Counted from the first letter of the stretch, positions 33,528 through 41,196 are shown. The stretch is 64,000 nt of DNA from CAZECR01 sp964510495 (GCA_964510495.1 CAZECR010000003.1:1-64000); one strand, 5' to 3'. Numbers and translations: made by a program. Notes: generated by a model from the sequence alone, not told the origin.

Positions 33528-34259
33528 ATGGTAGATTTAATCCAAAAAACCAAGGAAGATTATGATGCGATTGCCGAGGCCTTTGCCGGTACCCGTTTTG
33601 AGGCCGGATCGGATCTAGTAGAGTTTAAACCATTTATTCGCCCGGGTCAACGCGTCCTTGACTGGGGGTGTGGCAACGGCCGTTTGTTATACTTACTTGA
33701 TCAAACCCTGACTGAGCTTGACCCAACCCTCCACGGTCCAGCCCGGCTCGATTATTCTGGGGTAGATCAGAGCGAAGAACTCTTGAAAATAGCTCAAAAA
33801 ACCTTTGAACATTTAGTGGACGATGCCCAGGTGCGTTTTTTTTCAACCGCTGATTCAGAAAAGAAATTTCCGGAAAGCTCCTTCGATGTCGCATACTCGA
33901 TCGCTTCGTTTCATCATTTGCCTGATTCACTTTCTCGCTTTTCACTCCTTAAACAGATCTACTCAGAACTTGCTCCGGGTGGGCAACTTCTTCTCACCGT
34001 CTGGAATTTAACCAGTGATTGGGCTGAAAAACAAAAATCCAAATGGACCGAGCTTAATAGTCATGATTATTTGATTCCTTGGAAAGATGGTGAGGGTGAA
34101 GTCTTGGCGGATCGCTATTATCATGATTTTCAACTTCCAGAACTCACCGAACTTATAGAGCAAGCTGGATTTACGATTGAAAAAATGTACTATGCGACAG
34201 CCGGTAAAGAAGTGGATAGTCACAAAGGAAAAAATATTGTGGTGATTGCTAAAAAATAG
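33528..34259 (+). CDS. Trm9/ALKBH8-like tRNA wobble-uridine methyltransferase
   Basis: The 243-residue SAM methyltransferase has motif I VLDWGCGNG (about 43-51), acidic motif II ending GVDQS (about 78-82), and IASFHHL (about 125-131). The Trm9 family hallmarks are also there: a DYDAIAEAFAGTRF start, PGGQLLLTVWN, IPW (183-185) and RYYH (196-199). In eukaryotes Trm9 methyl-esterifies cm5U, the product of Elongator, to mcm5U. Here it is divergent from elp3 across 10 bases, which supports a shared pathway. Yeast Trm9 needs Trm112, and no Trm112-like gene is visible in the window. The ATG lacks an SD. A glycosyltransferase follows after 9 bases. Confidence 0.8.
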   Translation: MVDLIQKTKEDYDAIAEAFAGTRFEAGSDLVEFKPFIRPGQRVLDWGCGNGRLLYLLDQTLTELDPTLHGPARLDYSGVDQSEELLKIAQKTFEHLVDDAQVRFFSTADSEKKFPESSFDVAYSIASFHHLPDSLSRFSLLKQIYSELAPGGQLLLTVWNLTSDWAEKQKSKWTELNSHDYLIPWKDGEGEVLADRYYHDFQLPELTELIEQAGFTIEKMYYATAGKEVDSHKGKNIVVIAKK

Positions 34260-34268
34260 TTTGCTCCT

Positions 34269-35489
34269 ATGCGTATTTTGCAGGCTAACAAATTTTTCTA
34301 TCGTCGCGGCGGAGCCGAGGTGGTTTTTTTTGATACGATTAATGGTCTTCGGAAACGCGGGCACGAAGTGATCGAGTTTTCGATGCAACACTCAAAGAAT
34401 CTACCGAGTGAATATGGCGGCTACTTCGCGCCCGAAATTCCAGAGCTTCTTGGCAAGCAAGATCTTTCCTCAGCTCTAAAAACATTTCGTCATTTATTTG
34501 TAGCACCAGAAATTAAAAAAAAATTAAAAGCGCTGGTTTTAGCAACTGATCCTCAGATAGCGCATTTGCATAATATTTATCACCATCTTTCCGCGACCAC
34601 TTTTACGACGCTCCATAAACTCAAAATTCCAACGGTGCTCACCGTGCATGATGTTTTTCCGATGTGCCCGAATCATAGCATGCTCTACGGCCAGCAGCTC
34701 CGGGAAGATTTGTTCAAGAAAAAAATGTATAATTGCGTGCGCTATAAATGTATCGATAACCGTTTACTGCCCAGTATCGCCGGTACGCTTGAAGCATATT
34801 ATTATCACCTCAAAGGCATCTGGGAGCATCTTGATATGTTCATCTGCCCCAGCCAGTTTATGATGGATAAGATGGTTGAATATGGATTTCCCAAAAAGAA
34901 AATGCGTGTCGTCTTAAATCCATTTGAAATCCGACCAGAACCAATGCCCCTTGGAAACAGGGTTGTCTATCTCGGACGTATGCATTATGAAAAGGGGATA
35001 CGCCTCTTTTTACAGGCAGCCTCGCAGCTTCGTGATCTGCCGATTACGGTAGCGGGAAGCGGGCCCGATGATGTATGGGTCGACCGCTACATTGCGCAGT
35101 CGAGCCTGACGCATGTGGAGCGTTTGCACTGGGTAGAAAATGCCGCTTGGCAAAAAGTAATGGCGAGCGCCCGAGTGATTGTCGTGCCATCATTATTTTA
35201 TGAAAATTGTTCGATTACTATTTTAGAAGCTTTAAGTTACGGACGTATTGTTGTGGGTGTTAATCGCGGTGGAACGCCGGAGATGATTATTGATGGGCAG
35301 ACAGGATTTTTGGCCAAGCCCGAGGACGGCGATGATTTGGCGCGGGTGATTAGAAAGGCGATGGTTCTATCTGATAGCGAAGCGAAGGCGATGGTGGAAC
35401 GTGGCAGGAAATTGATCGCGACGAATCATGCTCCTGATGATTATTTTAAAAAATTGGAAAGTGTGTACGCGGAAGTGATAAAAAAATAA
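34269..35489 (+). CDS. Glycosyltransferase family 4
   Basis: The 406-residue GT-B enzyme has an N-terminal acceptor domain opening MRILQANKFFYRRGGAEV and a C-terminal donor domain with YLGRMHYEKGI and the family-4 signature around SLFYENCSITILEA followed by GGTPEMI. GT4 enzymes move a sugar from a nucleotide-sugar to a lipid-linked or other acceptor at the inner membrane face. A Cys-rich insert with CPNHSMLYG and CVRYKCID is unusual. The sugar is unknown. It starts 9 bases after the methyltransferase gene, so the two probably share a transcript. Confidence 0.88.
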   Translation: MRILQANKFFYRRGGAEVVFFDTINGLRKRGHEVIEFSMQHSKNLPSEYGGYFAPEIPELLGKQDLSSALKTFRHLFVAPEIKKKLKALVLATDPQIAHLHNIYHHLSATTFTTLHKLKIPTVLTVHDVFPMCPNHSMLYGQQLREDLFKKKMYNCVRYKCIDNRLLPSIAGTLEAYYYHLKGIWEHLDMFICPSQFMMDKMVEYGFPKKKMRVVLNPFEIRPEPMPLGNRVVYLGRMHYEKGIRLFLQAASQLRDLPITVAGSGPDDVWVDRYIAQSSLTHVERLHWVENAAWQKVMASARVIVVPSLFYENCSITILEALSYGRIVVGVNRGGTPEMIIDGQTGFLAKPEDGDDLARVIRKAMVLSDSEAKAMVERGRKLIATNHAPDDYFKKLESVYAEVIKK

Positions 35490-35492
35490 AAT

Positions 35493-35523
35493 AAAAATAT
35501 CCCGACAAAGTCGGGATATTTTT
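35493..35523. terminator. Bidirectional terminator
   Basis: AAAAATATCCCGA and TCGGGATATTTTT form a 13-bp stem around CAAAG. It serves the glycosyltransferase (+) and orphan E (-). Confidence 0.9.
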
Positions 35524-35528
35524 TTGGT

Positions 35529-35555
35529 CGTCGTCGGCGAGGAGCGCCGACGACG
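35529..35555 (-). other. GC-rich 3' hairpin of orphan E
   Basis: CGTCGTCGGCG and CGCCGACGACG form a perfect 11-bp stem with a 5-base loop, about 20 bases past the stop of orphan E on the minus strand. Other GC-rich orphans have a similar hairpin. Confidence 0.6.
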
Positions 35556-35574
35556 GGTGGTGTGAATGGATCTC

Positions 35575-36015
35575 CTAGCGCAGCGCTGTGGCAAAGCTAT
35601 CTATGTCTGACTTCGGCTCTGCCGAGAAGGCGAAGATGACTGTGTGGAGCCGGGGTGTAGCGGCCCTCATGTTCGCGATATGCTGCTCGAGGGCGCTCTT
35701 GACCCGCAGACAGATGTCGTCCCAGAGGTTCAGGAAGCGCGGCATTGGAATCATGACCGCACCCATGCCGTCTGCTTCGGCCTCGGTGAGGCACTGCAGC
35801 ACAGCGCGCTCGACCTCCTCGTAGCACTGGCCGCTGTCGTACTCGGTGGTCGACACGAGGCGATCGTTGGCCTGGGGATTGGCTCGCTCCCACTCTATGC
35901 ATTCAATGGCGGAGGAGCTGAACCCGATCTCGGCGATTCGATCGGTAGGCACCCCTGCGTCGGTGACTGTGATAACGATGGTCAGGGGACCCATGTTCAT
36001 CGTATGTCCGCTCAT
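35575..36015 (-). CDS. GC-rich orphan E, possibly macro-domain-like
   Basis: The 146-residue protein has strand-helix alternation. The second half (AEADGMGAVMIPMPRFLN, then a helix and LHTVIFAFSAEP) resembles the second half of macro domains, which bind ADP-ribose derivatives. The similarity is by eye and the characteristic glycine-rich binding loops are not clear, so function is open. The ATG at 36015 is chosen for GGAGG 5 bases upstream; a start 13 codons earlier lacks support. There is no signal peptide. It is GC-rich with an SD, unlike the glycosyltransferase upstream on the same strand. Confidence 0.6.
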   Translation of the reverse strand: MSGHTMNMGPLTIVITVTDAGVPTDRIAEIGFSSSAIECIEWERANPQANDRLVSTTEYDSGQCYEEVERAVLQCLTEAEADGMGAVMIPMPRFLNLWDDICLRVKSALEQHIANMRAATPRLHTVIFAFSAEPKSDIDSFATALR

Positions 36016-36071
36016 AAAGCCTCCACTGGTTTTGACGATCCTTTCAAGCCTCACTAAGGCCTAAAAGCATC

Positions 36072-36097
36072 AGACAACCCCCGTGAAGGGGTTGTCT
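36072..36097 (-). terminator. Hairpin after the minus-strand glycosyltransferase
   Basis: AGACAACCCC and GGGGTTGTCT form a 10-bp stem with a 6-base loop. On the minus strand a TTTTA run follows a few bases later, so termination is likely but not certain. Confidence 0.6.
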
Positions 36098-36112
36098 GGC
36101 TAAAACGGGTTG

Positions 36113-37273
36113 TTACGCTTCAATCGCTCGGACAGTTTTAAACGTAGCAGTAGGGTTAGTGCCATAGACGGCCACCGTATCAAGACCAATCTGATCCCAT
36201 TGATAATTCGTACTAGCGATTACTTTATTGTAGAGTCCTGTTTCGGCGATCTGCTTTTGGTTGCCAAGGAGGCTGACCAATTTTTCGATGAGCGACGGAA
36301 CACTCGCGTTGCGGAAATGAAAATCCGCATTAGCAATAATTTCTTGGTGTTCTGGAATGTCAGACACGAGTACTGGGCGGCCGTGAGCCATAGCCTGAAG
36401 CACGGTGAGTGGCAAGCCTTCATTTTCCGAAGGGTGCACGAGCAGCGTGGCATTGCCGTAGAGTTCTTCAAGCGGCTGACCGTTTTGCCAATCAGTGAAG
36501 ATAATGCTTGGGTCTTCAGCGGCGCTACGCTTAAGTCCTTCAACATAACTATCCGTAAAAGCACTGCCGCCAACGATAACCAGTTTTTGGTCGGCCACGA
36601 GAGTTGGGTATTTCTTTTTCAAGAACTGCCAAGCCTCTACCAAATAGTGCGCTCCTTTATGTTTCACGAGACGTGAAACCATGAGGACATATTTTTGTGG
36701 TTCTAGATTCCATACTTTGAGCGTGCTCGTACCAACTGCTTCGGGCATGGTTACCCCGTTTGGTACGTAGGTAGTACTTTTCTTATATTCATTGACGCAA
36801 TAATTCTGAATGGTTTTGGAAACCACAATTGTTTCATGTGGGAAGAAGCAGGCTGCTTTTTCACCAAGACGCAAAAGTAACTGGGCAAAGAAGCCCCATT
36901 TCTGGTGGTAACGGTCAATACAGTGAAAGGTAACAACGACTTTAGTTTTGGGCGCAAAAATACGCGGAATAAAACTAAGGAGAGCAGGACCTACACCATG
37001 GTAGTGAATTACATCAGCTTTCTGAAACAGAGCATGTATGGTCGAAGTAAATGTATGCACAATTGCATCCAAATGTTTACTATGGACCGTAGGCGTATGG
37101 ATGAGGCTGACCCCCTGGAAAGAAGTAAGGGTTTTTGGAGTATACCAAGCACGAACGTATGCCAAAACATCGTGGCCTTGTTTGGCCAAACGAACGGATA
37201 ACTCCTCAACGTGGCGTTCGATACCGCCGTATTGCGTTGGAAGCCCTTTTTGTCCGATCATGATAATACGCAT
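36113..37273 (-). CDS. Glycosyltransferase family 4
   Basis: The 386-residue GT-B protein begins MRIIMIGQKGLPTQYGGIER, typical of rhamnosyl/glucosyl-type GT4 enzymes of surface polysaccharide loci. It continues with VSRLVKHKGAHYLVEAW and the donor-site run HPSENEGLPLTVLQAMA. It is expected to add a sugar to a growing glycan on the cytoplasmic side. The sugar is unknown. It has its own strong promoter and terminator, apart from other glycan genes. Confidence 0.88.
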   Translation of the reverse strand: MRIIMIGQKGLPTQYGGIERHVEELSVRLAKQGHDVLAYVRAWYTPKTLTSFQGVSLIHTPTVHSKHLDAIVHTFTSTIHALFQKADVIHYHGVGPALLSFIPRIFAPKTKVVVTFHCIDRYHQKWGFFAQLLLRLGEKAACFFPHETIVVSKTIQNYCVNEYKKSTTYVPNGVTMPEAVGTSTLKVWNLEPQKYVLMVSRLVKHKGAHYLVEAWQFLKKKYPTLVADQKLVIVGGSAFTDSYVEGLKRSAAEDPSIIFTDWQNGQPLEELYGNATLLVHPSENEGLPLTVLQAMAHGRPVLVSDIPEHQEIIANADFHFRNASVPSLIEKLVSLLGNQKQIAETGLYNKVIASTNYQWDQIGLDTVAVYGTNPTATFKTVRAIEA

Positions 37274-37304
37274 ACCTGTAAAAGGTAACTTTAGTTAACG
37301 AAGA

Positions 37305-37333
37305 AGTATAGCATATTTTGGCAGTTTTGTCAA
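37305..37333 (-). promoter_or_regulatory. Strong promoter of the minus-strand glycosyltransferase
   Basis: On the minus strand TTGACA, 17-base spacer, TATACT with TGC before the -10. The spacer (AAACTGCCAAAATATGC) nearly repeats that of the promoter at 1767-1795. Confidence 0.8.
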
Positions 37334-37426
37334 GAGCAAGAAGTGCCTATTTTTAGCCAAAAAACTGTAATACTTCTGCTAGAATGGCTCTCCCGTAGCT
37401 AGGTGATGGCTAATAAGAGGGGTAAC

Positions 37427-37454
37427 AAAGAACCCTCCACGTGGAGGGTTCTTT
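37427..37454. terminator. Bidirectional terminator
   Basis: AAAGAACCCTCCAC and GTGGAGGGTTCTTT form a perfect 14-bp palindromic stem next to the stop of the minus-strand gene at 37464. A promoter-like TGCTAGAAT at 37377-37385 points toward it on the plus strand. Confidence 0.75.
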
Positions 37455-37463
37455 GTTTAAAGG

Positions 37464-38330
37464 CTATTTTTTCAGCTTTTGTGCGGTAGGTTTAGGCTTG
37501 TCACCCGGACCCCGCAACGGAGGAATTACTTTGTTATGATGGATTCCAGGGTCACGGCGAGCATCTTGTTCGGAAAGTGCATTGATAGCTTTGTTTGACA
37601 TCCTGAGTGGGGGAATTGTTGGTTGTGCTCCGTAGAGGCGTTCGAGTATCCATAATGCTTGGTCGCCAGGTTTAGTAGGATCAGCAGGTTTAGGGACGAG
37701 AACGTAGGTCATTGTCTCCGAAGCGGAAGCGTCAAGTGATACTGATTGTTCGCGCGCTATAGTAGCTTGGTGAGGTTCAGCAGCAGGATTTGCATAGGTT
37801 ATAAATGGTAGTCGACAAATAAATTCTACCGGTCGCTCTTTGTTACCACGAAAAACAATTTTGTACCCAATTTTTTCGCCAGCTTTAAACTGTTCAAAAA
37901 AATGTGTGTCCGGTGGCTGGTAGATTATTTTTTGCCCATTAAACGTTTTAATTGTAATTACTTTTTTTTGCGGGTCCATGCTTTCAATTGTCCCTTGCGG
38001 AATCATGAGACAGGTTTCTCGTTGGTATGTCAGAAGCGGTTTTATTGCGCGTTGTTGGTCGGCGGTCAGCGGCAGCGGCCGAGCGCCAACCATATACCCA
38101 CCTTTGTCTAAGTTGGGAGCATCGAGACTTCCCCGTTGAACGTACTTATTTTTTTCTGCGTCCATAATAAGCGCTTGAGCAATCTCCTCCGGTGACTTTG
38201 ACGGAGTTTTTTTCAAGGTGACCTCAGGAGTCTGGGGTACTTCTTCTGCCCGTACTACTGATTCATTCATGGCCGCGCCCAAAGCGGCTCCCGCTACCAA
38301 TTTTGCCCACGATCCCATTTTTTCAGGCAT
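37464..38330 (-). CDS. Probable exported protein of unknown function
   Basis: The 288-residue protein begins with a weak signal peptide (about 8-28, ending VVRAEE). It has a Pro/Lys-rich linker and a central beta-rich part (about 105-175) with PQGTIESMDPQKKVITIKTF, suggestive of a small barrel. The C-terminal 100 residues are Pro-rich, basic and likely disordered. I recognise no family. The ATG lacks an SD. A terminator follows. Whether it is cleaved or stays anchored is uncertain. Confidence 0.65.
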   Translation of the reverse strand: MPEKMGSWAKLVAGAALGAAMNESVVRAEEVPQTPEVTLKKTPSKSPEEIAQALIMDAEKNKYVQRGSLDAPNLDKGGYMVGARPLPLTADQQRAIKPLLTYQRETCLMIPQGTIESMDPQKKVITIKTFNGQKIIYQPPDTHFFEQFKAGEKIGYKIVFRGNKERPVEFICRLPFITYANPAAEPHQATIAREQSVSLDASASETMTYVLVPKPADPTKPGDQALWILERLYGAQPTIPPLRMSNKAINALSEQDARRDPGIHHNKVIPPLRGPGDKPKPTAQKLKK

Positions 38331-38405
38331 AGATGTATATTATTCCTGTAGTATAACGATTTTCTTCGTATGTTACCAGCAGCAAAGCGTGTGTGGATAA
38401 CTGTC

Positions 38406-38434
38406 TTGACGCCCCTCAAAACTGTTGGTACGTT
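38406..38434 (+). promoter_or_regulatory. Promoter of orphan F
   Basis: TTGACG, 17-base spacer, TACGTT. It gives a leader of nearly 300 bases ahead of the ATG at 38733. Confidence 0.55.
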
Positions 38435-38536
38435 AGGAAAGTTAAAAAAATATGGAACATTCTTTAAGTTTCAATTGCCAGAACCTTTCCAAGGTCAATC
38501 CAATGACCCGCATTTTTGTATGCGATCTTTGGACAA

Positions 38537-38626
38537 CGGGTGATTATACCGAAAGCTTGAAGTAAAAAATAAAAAAGCTTTTCATTAATCACCCGAGGCC
38601 CCAAGGCAACGGGTGATTTTATTTAA
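38537..38626 (+). promoter_or_regulatory. Two-state leader (antiterminator/terminator) of orphan F
   Basis: TAATCACCCG (38586-38595) can pair perfectly with CGGGTGATTA upstream (38537-38546). It can instead pair, over 9 bp, with CGGGTGATT downstream (38610-38618), which is followed by TTATTTAAG. The two folds exclude each other, as in transcription attenuators and riboswitches. An inner AAAGCTT/AAGCTTT pair strengthens the first fold. I cannot match it to a known riboswitch class. Confidence 0.6.
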
Positions 38627-38649
38627 GAGTCGTTCTTTACAAATGTGTG

Positions 38650-38692
38650 GCCCTTTCGCTTGAGTTCATAGATGTGAATTGAAGCGAAGGGG
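38650..38692 (+). other. Hairpin just upstream of the orphan F SD
   Basis: GCCCTTTCGCTTGAGTTCA and TGAATTGAAGCGAAGGGGC pair over about 19 positions with G-U wobbles, ending roughly 28 bases before the Shine-Dalgarno. It may affect translation or mRNA stability. Confidence 0.5.
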
Positions 38693-38732
38693 CTCGCAAT
38701 CACGCCGCCCTGACATTTATCGGGAGGATTCG

Positions 38733-39101
38733 ATGACCGCAGCCGAGAAACACGCAAAGCACTTTCCCAACTGCACCCATGCCCTGGCCGGCACTCAGTC
38801 AGAGGACTACGCAGTGGTTTTGAAAACAGGTGTGCGGTGCCGCGCCTGTAGCGAAATCTTCAATGATGATTGCCAGATTCAGATTGCCAGAACCGAAAGG
38901 ATCGTCACGAGCCACCTCGTCGACCTTGAGGTCATCCGGCAGATGATCAAAGACCTCCGTGGCAGACCGGGCGGGGAAGCCATGATCGATCAGATCATGA
39001 GTGATAACCGCGATCATCCTGATTGCACAGCGATTGAGCAGGTGATCGAGGAGGTCAGAAAAAGGCCGGTGAGCAATCCGGAGATGGCTCGAGTGGCGTG
39101 A
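38733..39101 (+). CDS. Small GC-rich orphan F with a possible zinc site
   Basis: The 122-residue protein starts MTAAEKHAKHFPNCTHAL. His and Cys there, plus CRAC (about residues 36-39) and Cys47, could bind zinc. The rest is charged and helical (VIRQMIKDLRGRPGGEAM, EQVIEEVRKRP). It looks cytoplasmic; function unknown. The ATG is 5 bases after GGGAGGA. Codon use is GC-rich. A long leader with an attenuator-like switch precedes it and a large hairpin follows it. Confidence 0.65.
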   Translation: MTAAEKHAKHFPNCTHALAGTQSEDYAVVLKTGVRCRACSEIFNDDCQIQIARTERIVTSHLVDLEVIRQMIKDLRGRPGGEAMIDQIMSDNRDHPDCTAIEQVIEEVRKRPVSNPEMARVA

Positions 39102-39111
39102 AAACGCGTGT

Positions 39112-39165
39112 ATCGTCTAGAGTAGTAGCCGGTGTCCTTCGGGACGCGGCGCTGCTCTAGACGAT
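39112..39165 (+). terminator. Long UUCG-capped hairpin after orphan F
   Basis: ATCGTCTAGAG pairs with CTCTAGACGAT, and the stem continues through AGTAGC/GCTG and GTCC-TTCG-GGAC at the tip. No U-tract follows, so it may protect the 3' end instead of ending transcription. Confidence 0.6.
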
Positions 39166-39234
39166 CGTTCAGCTCTGTACAAAAATATTTTTTGCCCACA
39201 GCCGAACTAACTTCTCTTTGAACATAGTCTTTGC

Positions 39235-39240
39235 TATACT
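39235..39240 (+). promoter_or_regulatory. Extended -10 promoter of the EamA gene
   Basis: TGCTATACT lies only 10 bases before the chosen ATG at 39251, giving a nearly leaderless mRNA. The -35 is poor (TTCTCT at 17 bases). Confidence 0.55.
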
Positions 39241-39250
39241 GAAGAAAGCT

Positions 39251-40156
39251 ATGTCAATTATACTTGCGCTCATCGGGTACGGCTTTCAAGCTGTTGACTC
39301 AATTCTTAATAAATTTATTCTCGAAAAAACAACGGTCAAGCCGACGTTATTTTTATTTTATTCGACAATTACCGCATTGCCCGTTTTTTTACTTTTGCCG
39401 TTTGGAACTGAACGACTTATTGGAGTAATGGATTATAGTGTGGCTCTCTGTAGCGGTCTTATGTTTGCGGCGGCCCTCGCAGCCATGTATACCGCTATAC
39501 AAGAAAGCGAGATTAGTCACATCGGACCTTTGCTGGGTGCAGTCATTCCTTTTTTTGTTCTCATCCTAAGTTATTTTTTTCTAGGTGAAGTTATCGTTAC
39601 CCAAGTGTTAGTTGGTATTGGTATTTTGATCCTCGGTTCGCTCATTATTGCTTTTGAAAAGAGTCGTCTTCACCAAGGATTTCACCGTGGAGTTATGTGG
39701 GGTGTGCTTGCCGGTTTCTTTTTTGCTGTTTCGCACGTGACTGCAAAATATACCTATGATGTCCATGGGTTTCTCACCGGCTTCGTCTACACACGTGGCT
39801 TCAGTGGGCTTGTCGGTATTGTGCTTCTGGCGCTGCCGTCTATCCGCAGAGCTCTTTTTACTGCCAAACAGAAAACAGCGCCGACAAAATCATTAGGTCA
39901 GACGAGCATTGTGGTGATTGAAAAAGTAGTTGGTTTTTTTGGTGTAGTCCTGCTGCAGTATGCAACAGCGATTGGTAGTGTTACGATTGTTAATGCGCTC
40001 GCCGGCGCTCAGTTTGCTCTCTTAATTGGCTTGGTTGCACTGCTCTCTAAAATTCGCCCAGCTGTTTTTAAAGAAGAGTATCAAGGGCGAGAGATCGTGC
40101 AGGAAATTATTGGAGTTATCGTTATTGCTCTCGGACTCATTTTAATTATTCGTTAA
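39251..40156 (+). CDS. EamA-family (DMT) transporter
   Basis: The 301-residue protein has about ten membrane helices in two repeats of five, the plan of the EamA/drug-metabolite transporter superfamily. Family-like segments include AAMYTAIQESEISHIGPLLGA and SYFFLGEVIV at the end of the first repeat. The substrate is unknown; relatives export amino acids, sugars or metabolites. I chose the ATG at 39251 because a -10 box covers the upstream in-frame start. A glycosidase-like gene follows 9 bases later and is probably in the same operon. Confidence 0.8.
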   Translation: MSIILALIGYGFQAVDSILNKFILEKTTVKPTLFLFYSTITALPVFLLLPFGTERLIGVMDYSVALCSGLMFAAALAAMYTAIQESEISHIGPLLGAVIPFFVLILSYFFLGEVIVTQVLVGIGILILGSLIIAFEKSRLHQGFHRGVMWGVLAGFFFAVSHVTAKYTYDVHGFLTGFVYTRGFSGLVGIVLLALPSIRRALFTAKQKTAPTKSLGQTSIVVIEKVVGFFGVVLLQYATAIGSVTIVNALAGAQFALLIGLVALLSKIRPAVFKEEYQGREIVQEIIGVIVIALGLILIIR

Positions 40157-40165
40157 TACGCTGCT

Positions 40166-41155
40166 GTGAAATGTTCGACATATTTAAAATTGATTGTCGT
40201 TGCTATTCTGGTTGGTAGTTTTATTGTTGGCATGCAAGTGATTAGTTTTGCGCCGCCGAGCCCTGTGCGGTATGGAGTTACCTTCAGTCCAGAGTACGCA
40301 CGCTATTTAGGAATCGATCCTCAGAAAACATTTGCGACTATTATTAATGACTGGAAATTTAAAGACGTTCGCTTGGCCGCTGAGTGGGACACTGTCGAAC
40401 CTAGCCCAGGCAAATTTAATTTTACAGAGCTTGATTCATTAATGAATCAATCGGCAGCCGCAGAGGTCAAAGTTGTTTTGGCTGTCGGACAGAAAACACC
40501 GCACTGGCCCGAATGCCACCTGCCCGCTTGGGCAACGACGCTTTCGGATTCAGCATACGCGGCCGCTCGCACTGAATATATTTCTACAGTTGTAGAACGT
40601 TATAAAAATCATCCTGCACTCGAAATCTGGCAGGTGGAAAATGAGCCGTTACTTGATTTTGGTTCTTGTCCGCCTTTTTCTGTTGCGGACCTAGAGGCTG
40701 AATTAGCGTTAGTAAAAAAACTTGATCCACTTCACGGCACGCTCGTGACCGATAGTGGAGAAATAAATAGTTGGCAGACCACAGCTCGTATTGGAGATTA
40801 CTTTGGGACAACGTTGTATAAGATTGTTTGGAACAAATATACAGGCTATTTGCATTATGACTGGTTTCCCGCGAGTTTGTACCGGGCCCGCGCGTGGCTC
40901 GCCAAACGTTCTCCTGAAACTGCTTTTATCATTGAGCTTCAGGCCGAGCCTTGGCTACCCGACAAACCTATTACTGAAGTTTCAATCGAAGAACAAGATA
41001 AAAGTATGAGTATTGAGCGACTTAAAAAGAATGTGGTTTTTGCTCATCGCGTAGGTTTTTCACGTATTTATTTGTGGGGGGCCGAATGGTGGTATCTGCA
41101 GGCCGAAGCGGGGAGAGGCGAATTTGCCGAGTACGCCAAAAGTCTGAATAAATAG
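40166..41155 (+). CDS. Membrane-anchored glycoside hydrolase-like protein (clan GH-A type)
   Basis: The 329-residue protein starts at GTG with an N-terminal signal/anchor helix (about 8-28). A TIM-barrel-like domain follows, with the NEP box of clan GH-A in WQVENEP (proposed acid/base Glu160) and a second acidic strand FIIELQAEPW (proposed nucleophile Glu257). LAAEWDTVEPSPGKF near residues 70-84 is also typical of GH5/GH39-like enzymes. It is predicted to act outside the cell on a polysaccharide or glycan; the linkage is unknown. It follows the EamA gene closely. Confidence 0.75.
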   Translation: MKCSTYLKLIVVAILVGSFIVGMQVISFAPPSPVRYGVTFSPEYARYLGIDPQKTFATIINDWKFKDVRLAAEWDTVEPSPGKFNFTELDSLMNQSAAAEVKVVLAVGQKTPHWPECHLPAWATTLSDSAYAAARTEYISTVVERYKNHPALEIWQVENEPLLDFGSCPPFSVADLEAELALVKKLDPLHGTLVTDSGEINSWQTTARIGDYFGTTLYKIVWNKYTGYLHYDWFPASLYRARAWLAKRSPETAFIIELQAEPWLPDKPITEVSIEEQDKSMSIERLKKNVVFAHRVGFSRIYLWGAEWWYLQAEAGRGEFAEYAKSLNK

Positions 41156-41167
41156 GCCGGGTGTGTA

Positions 41168-41196
41168 TTGACTTTTTTTGATGGGTTTTGTATAGT
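41168..41196 (+). promoter_or_regulatory. Promoter of tRNA-Val(TAC)
   Basis: TTGACT, 17-base spacer, TATAGT; the tRNA starts 30 bases downstream. Confidence 0.75.

Noticed and set aside
33518..33553. A longer Elp3 start at the ATG at 33553
   Set aside because: It would overlap the start of the divergent methyltransferase. The GTG at 33517 begins where family-like sequence begins.
37405..37494. A tiny peptide gene starting ATGGCTAATAAG at 37405
   Set aside because: Its frame runs straight through the terminator hairpin, and its only SD-like bases (AGGTG) overlap the start.
38406..38732. A known riboswitch class (e.g. fluoride, guanidine, preQ1, SAM) in the orphan F leader
   Set aside because: The two-state fold is clear, but I could not match the conserved core of any class I know.
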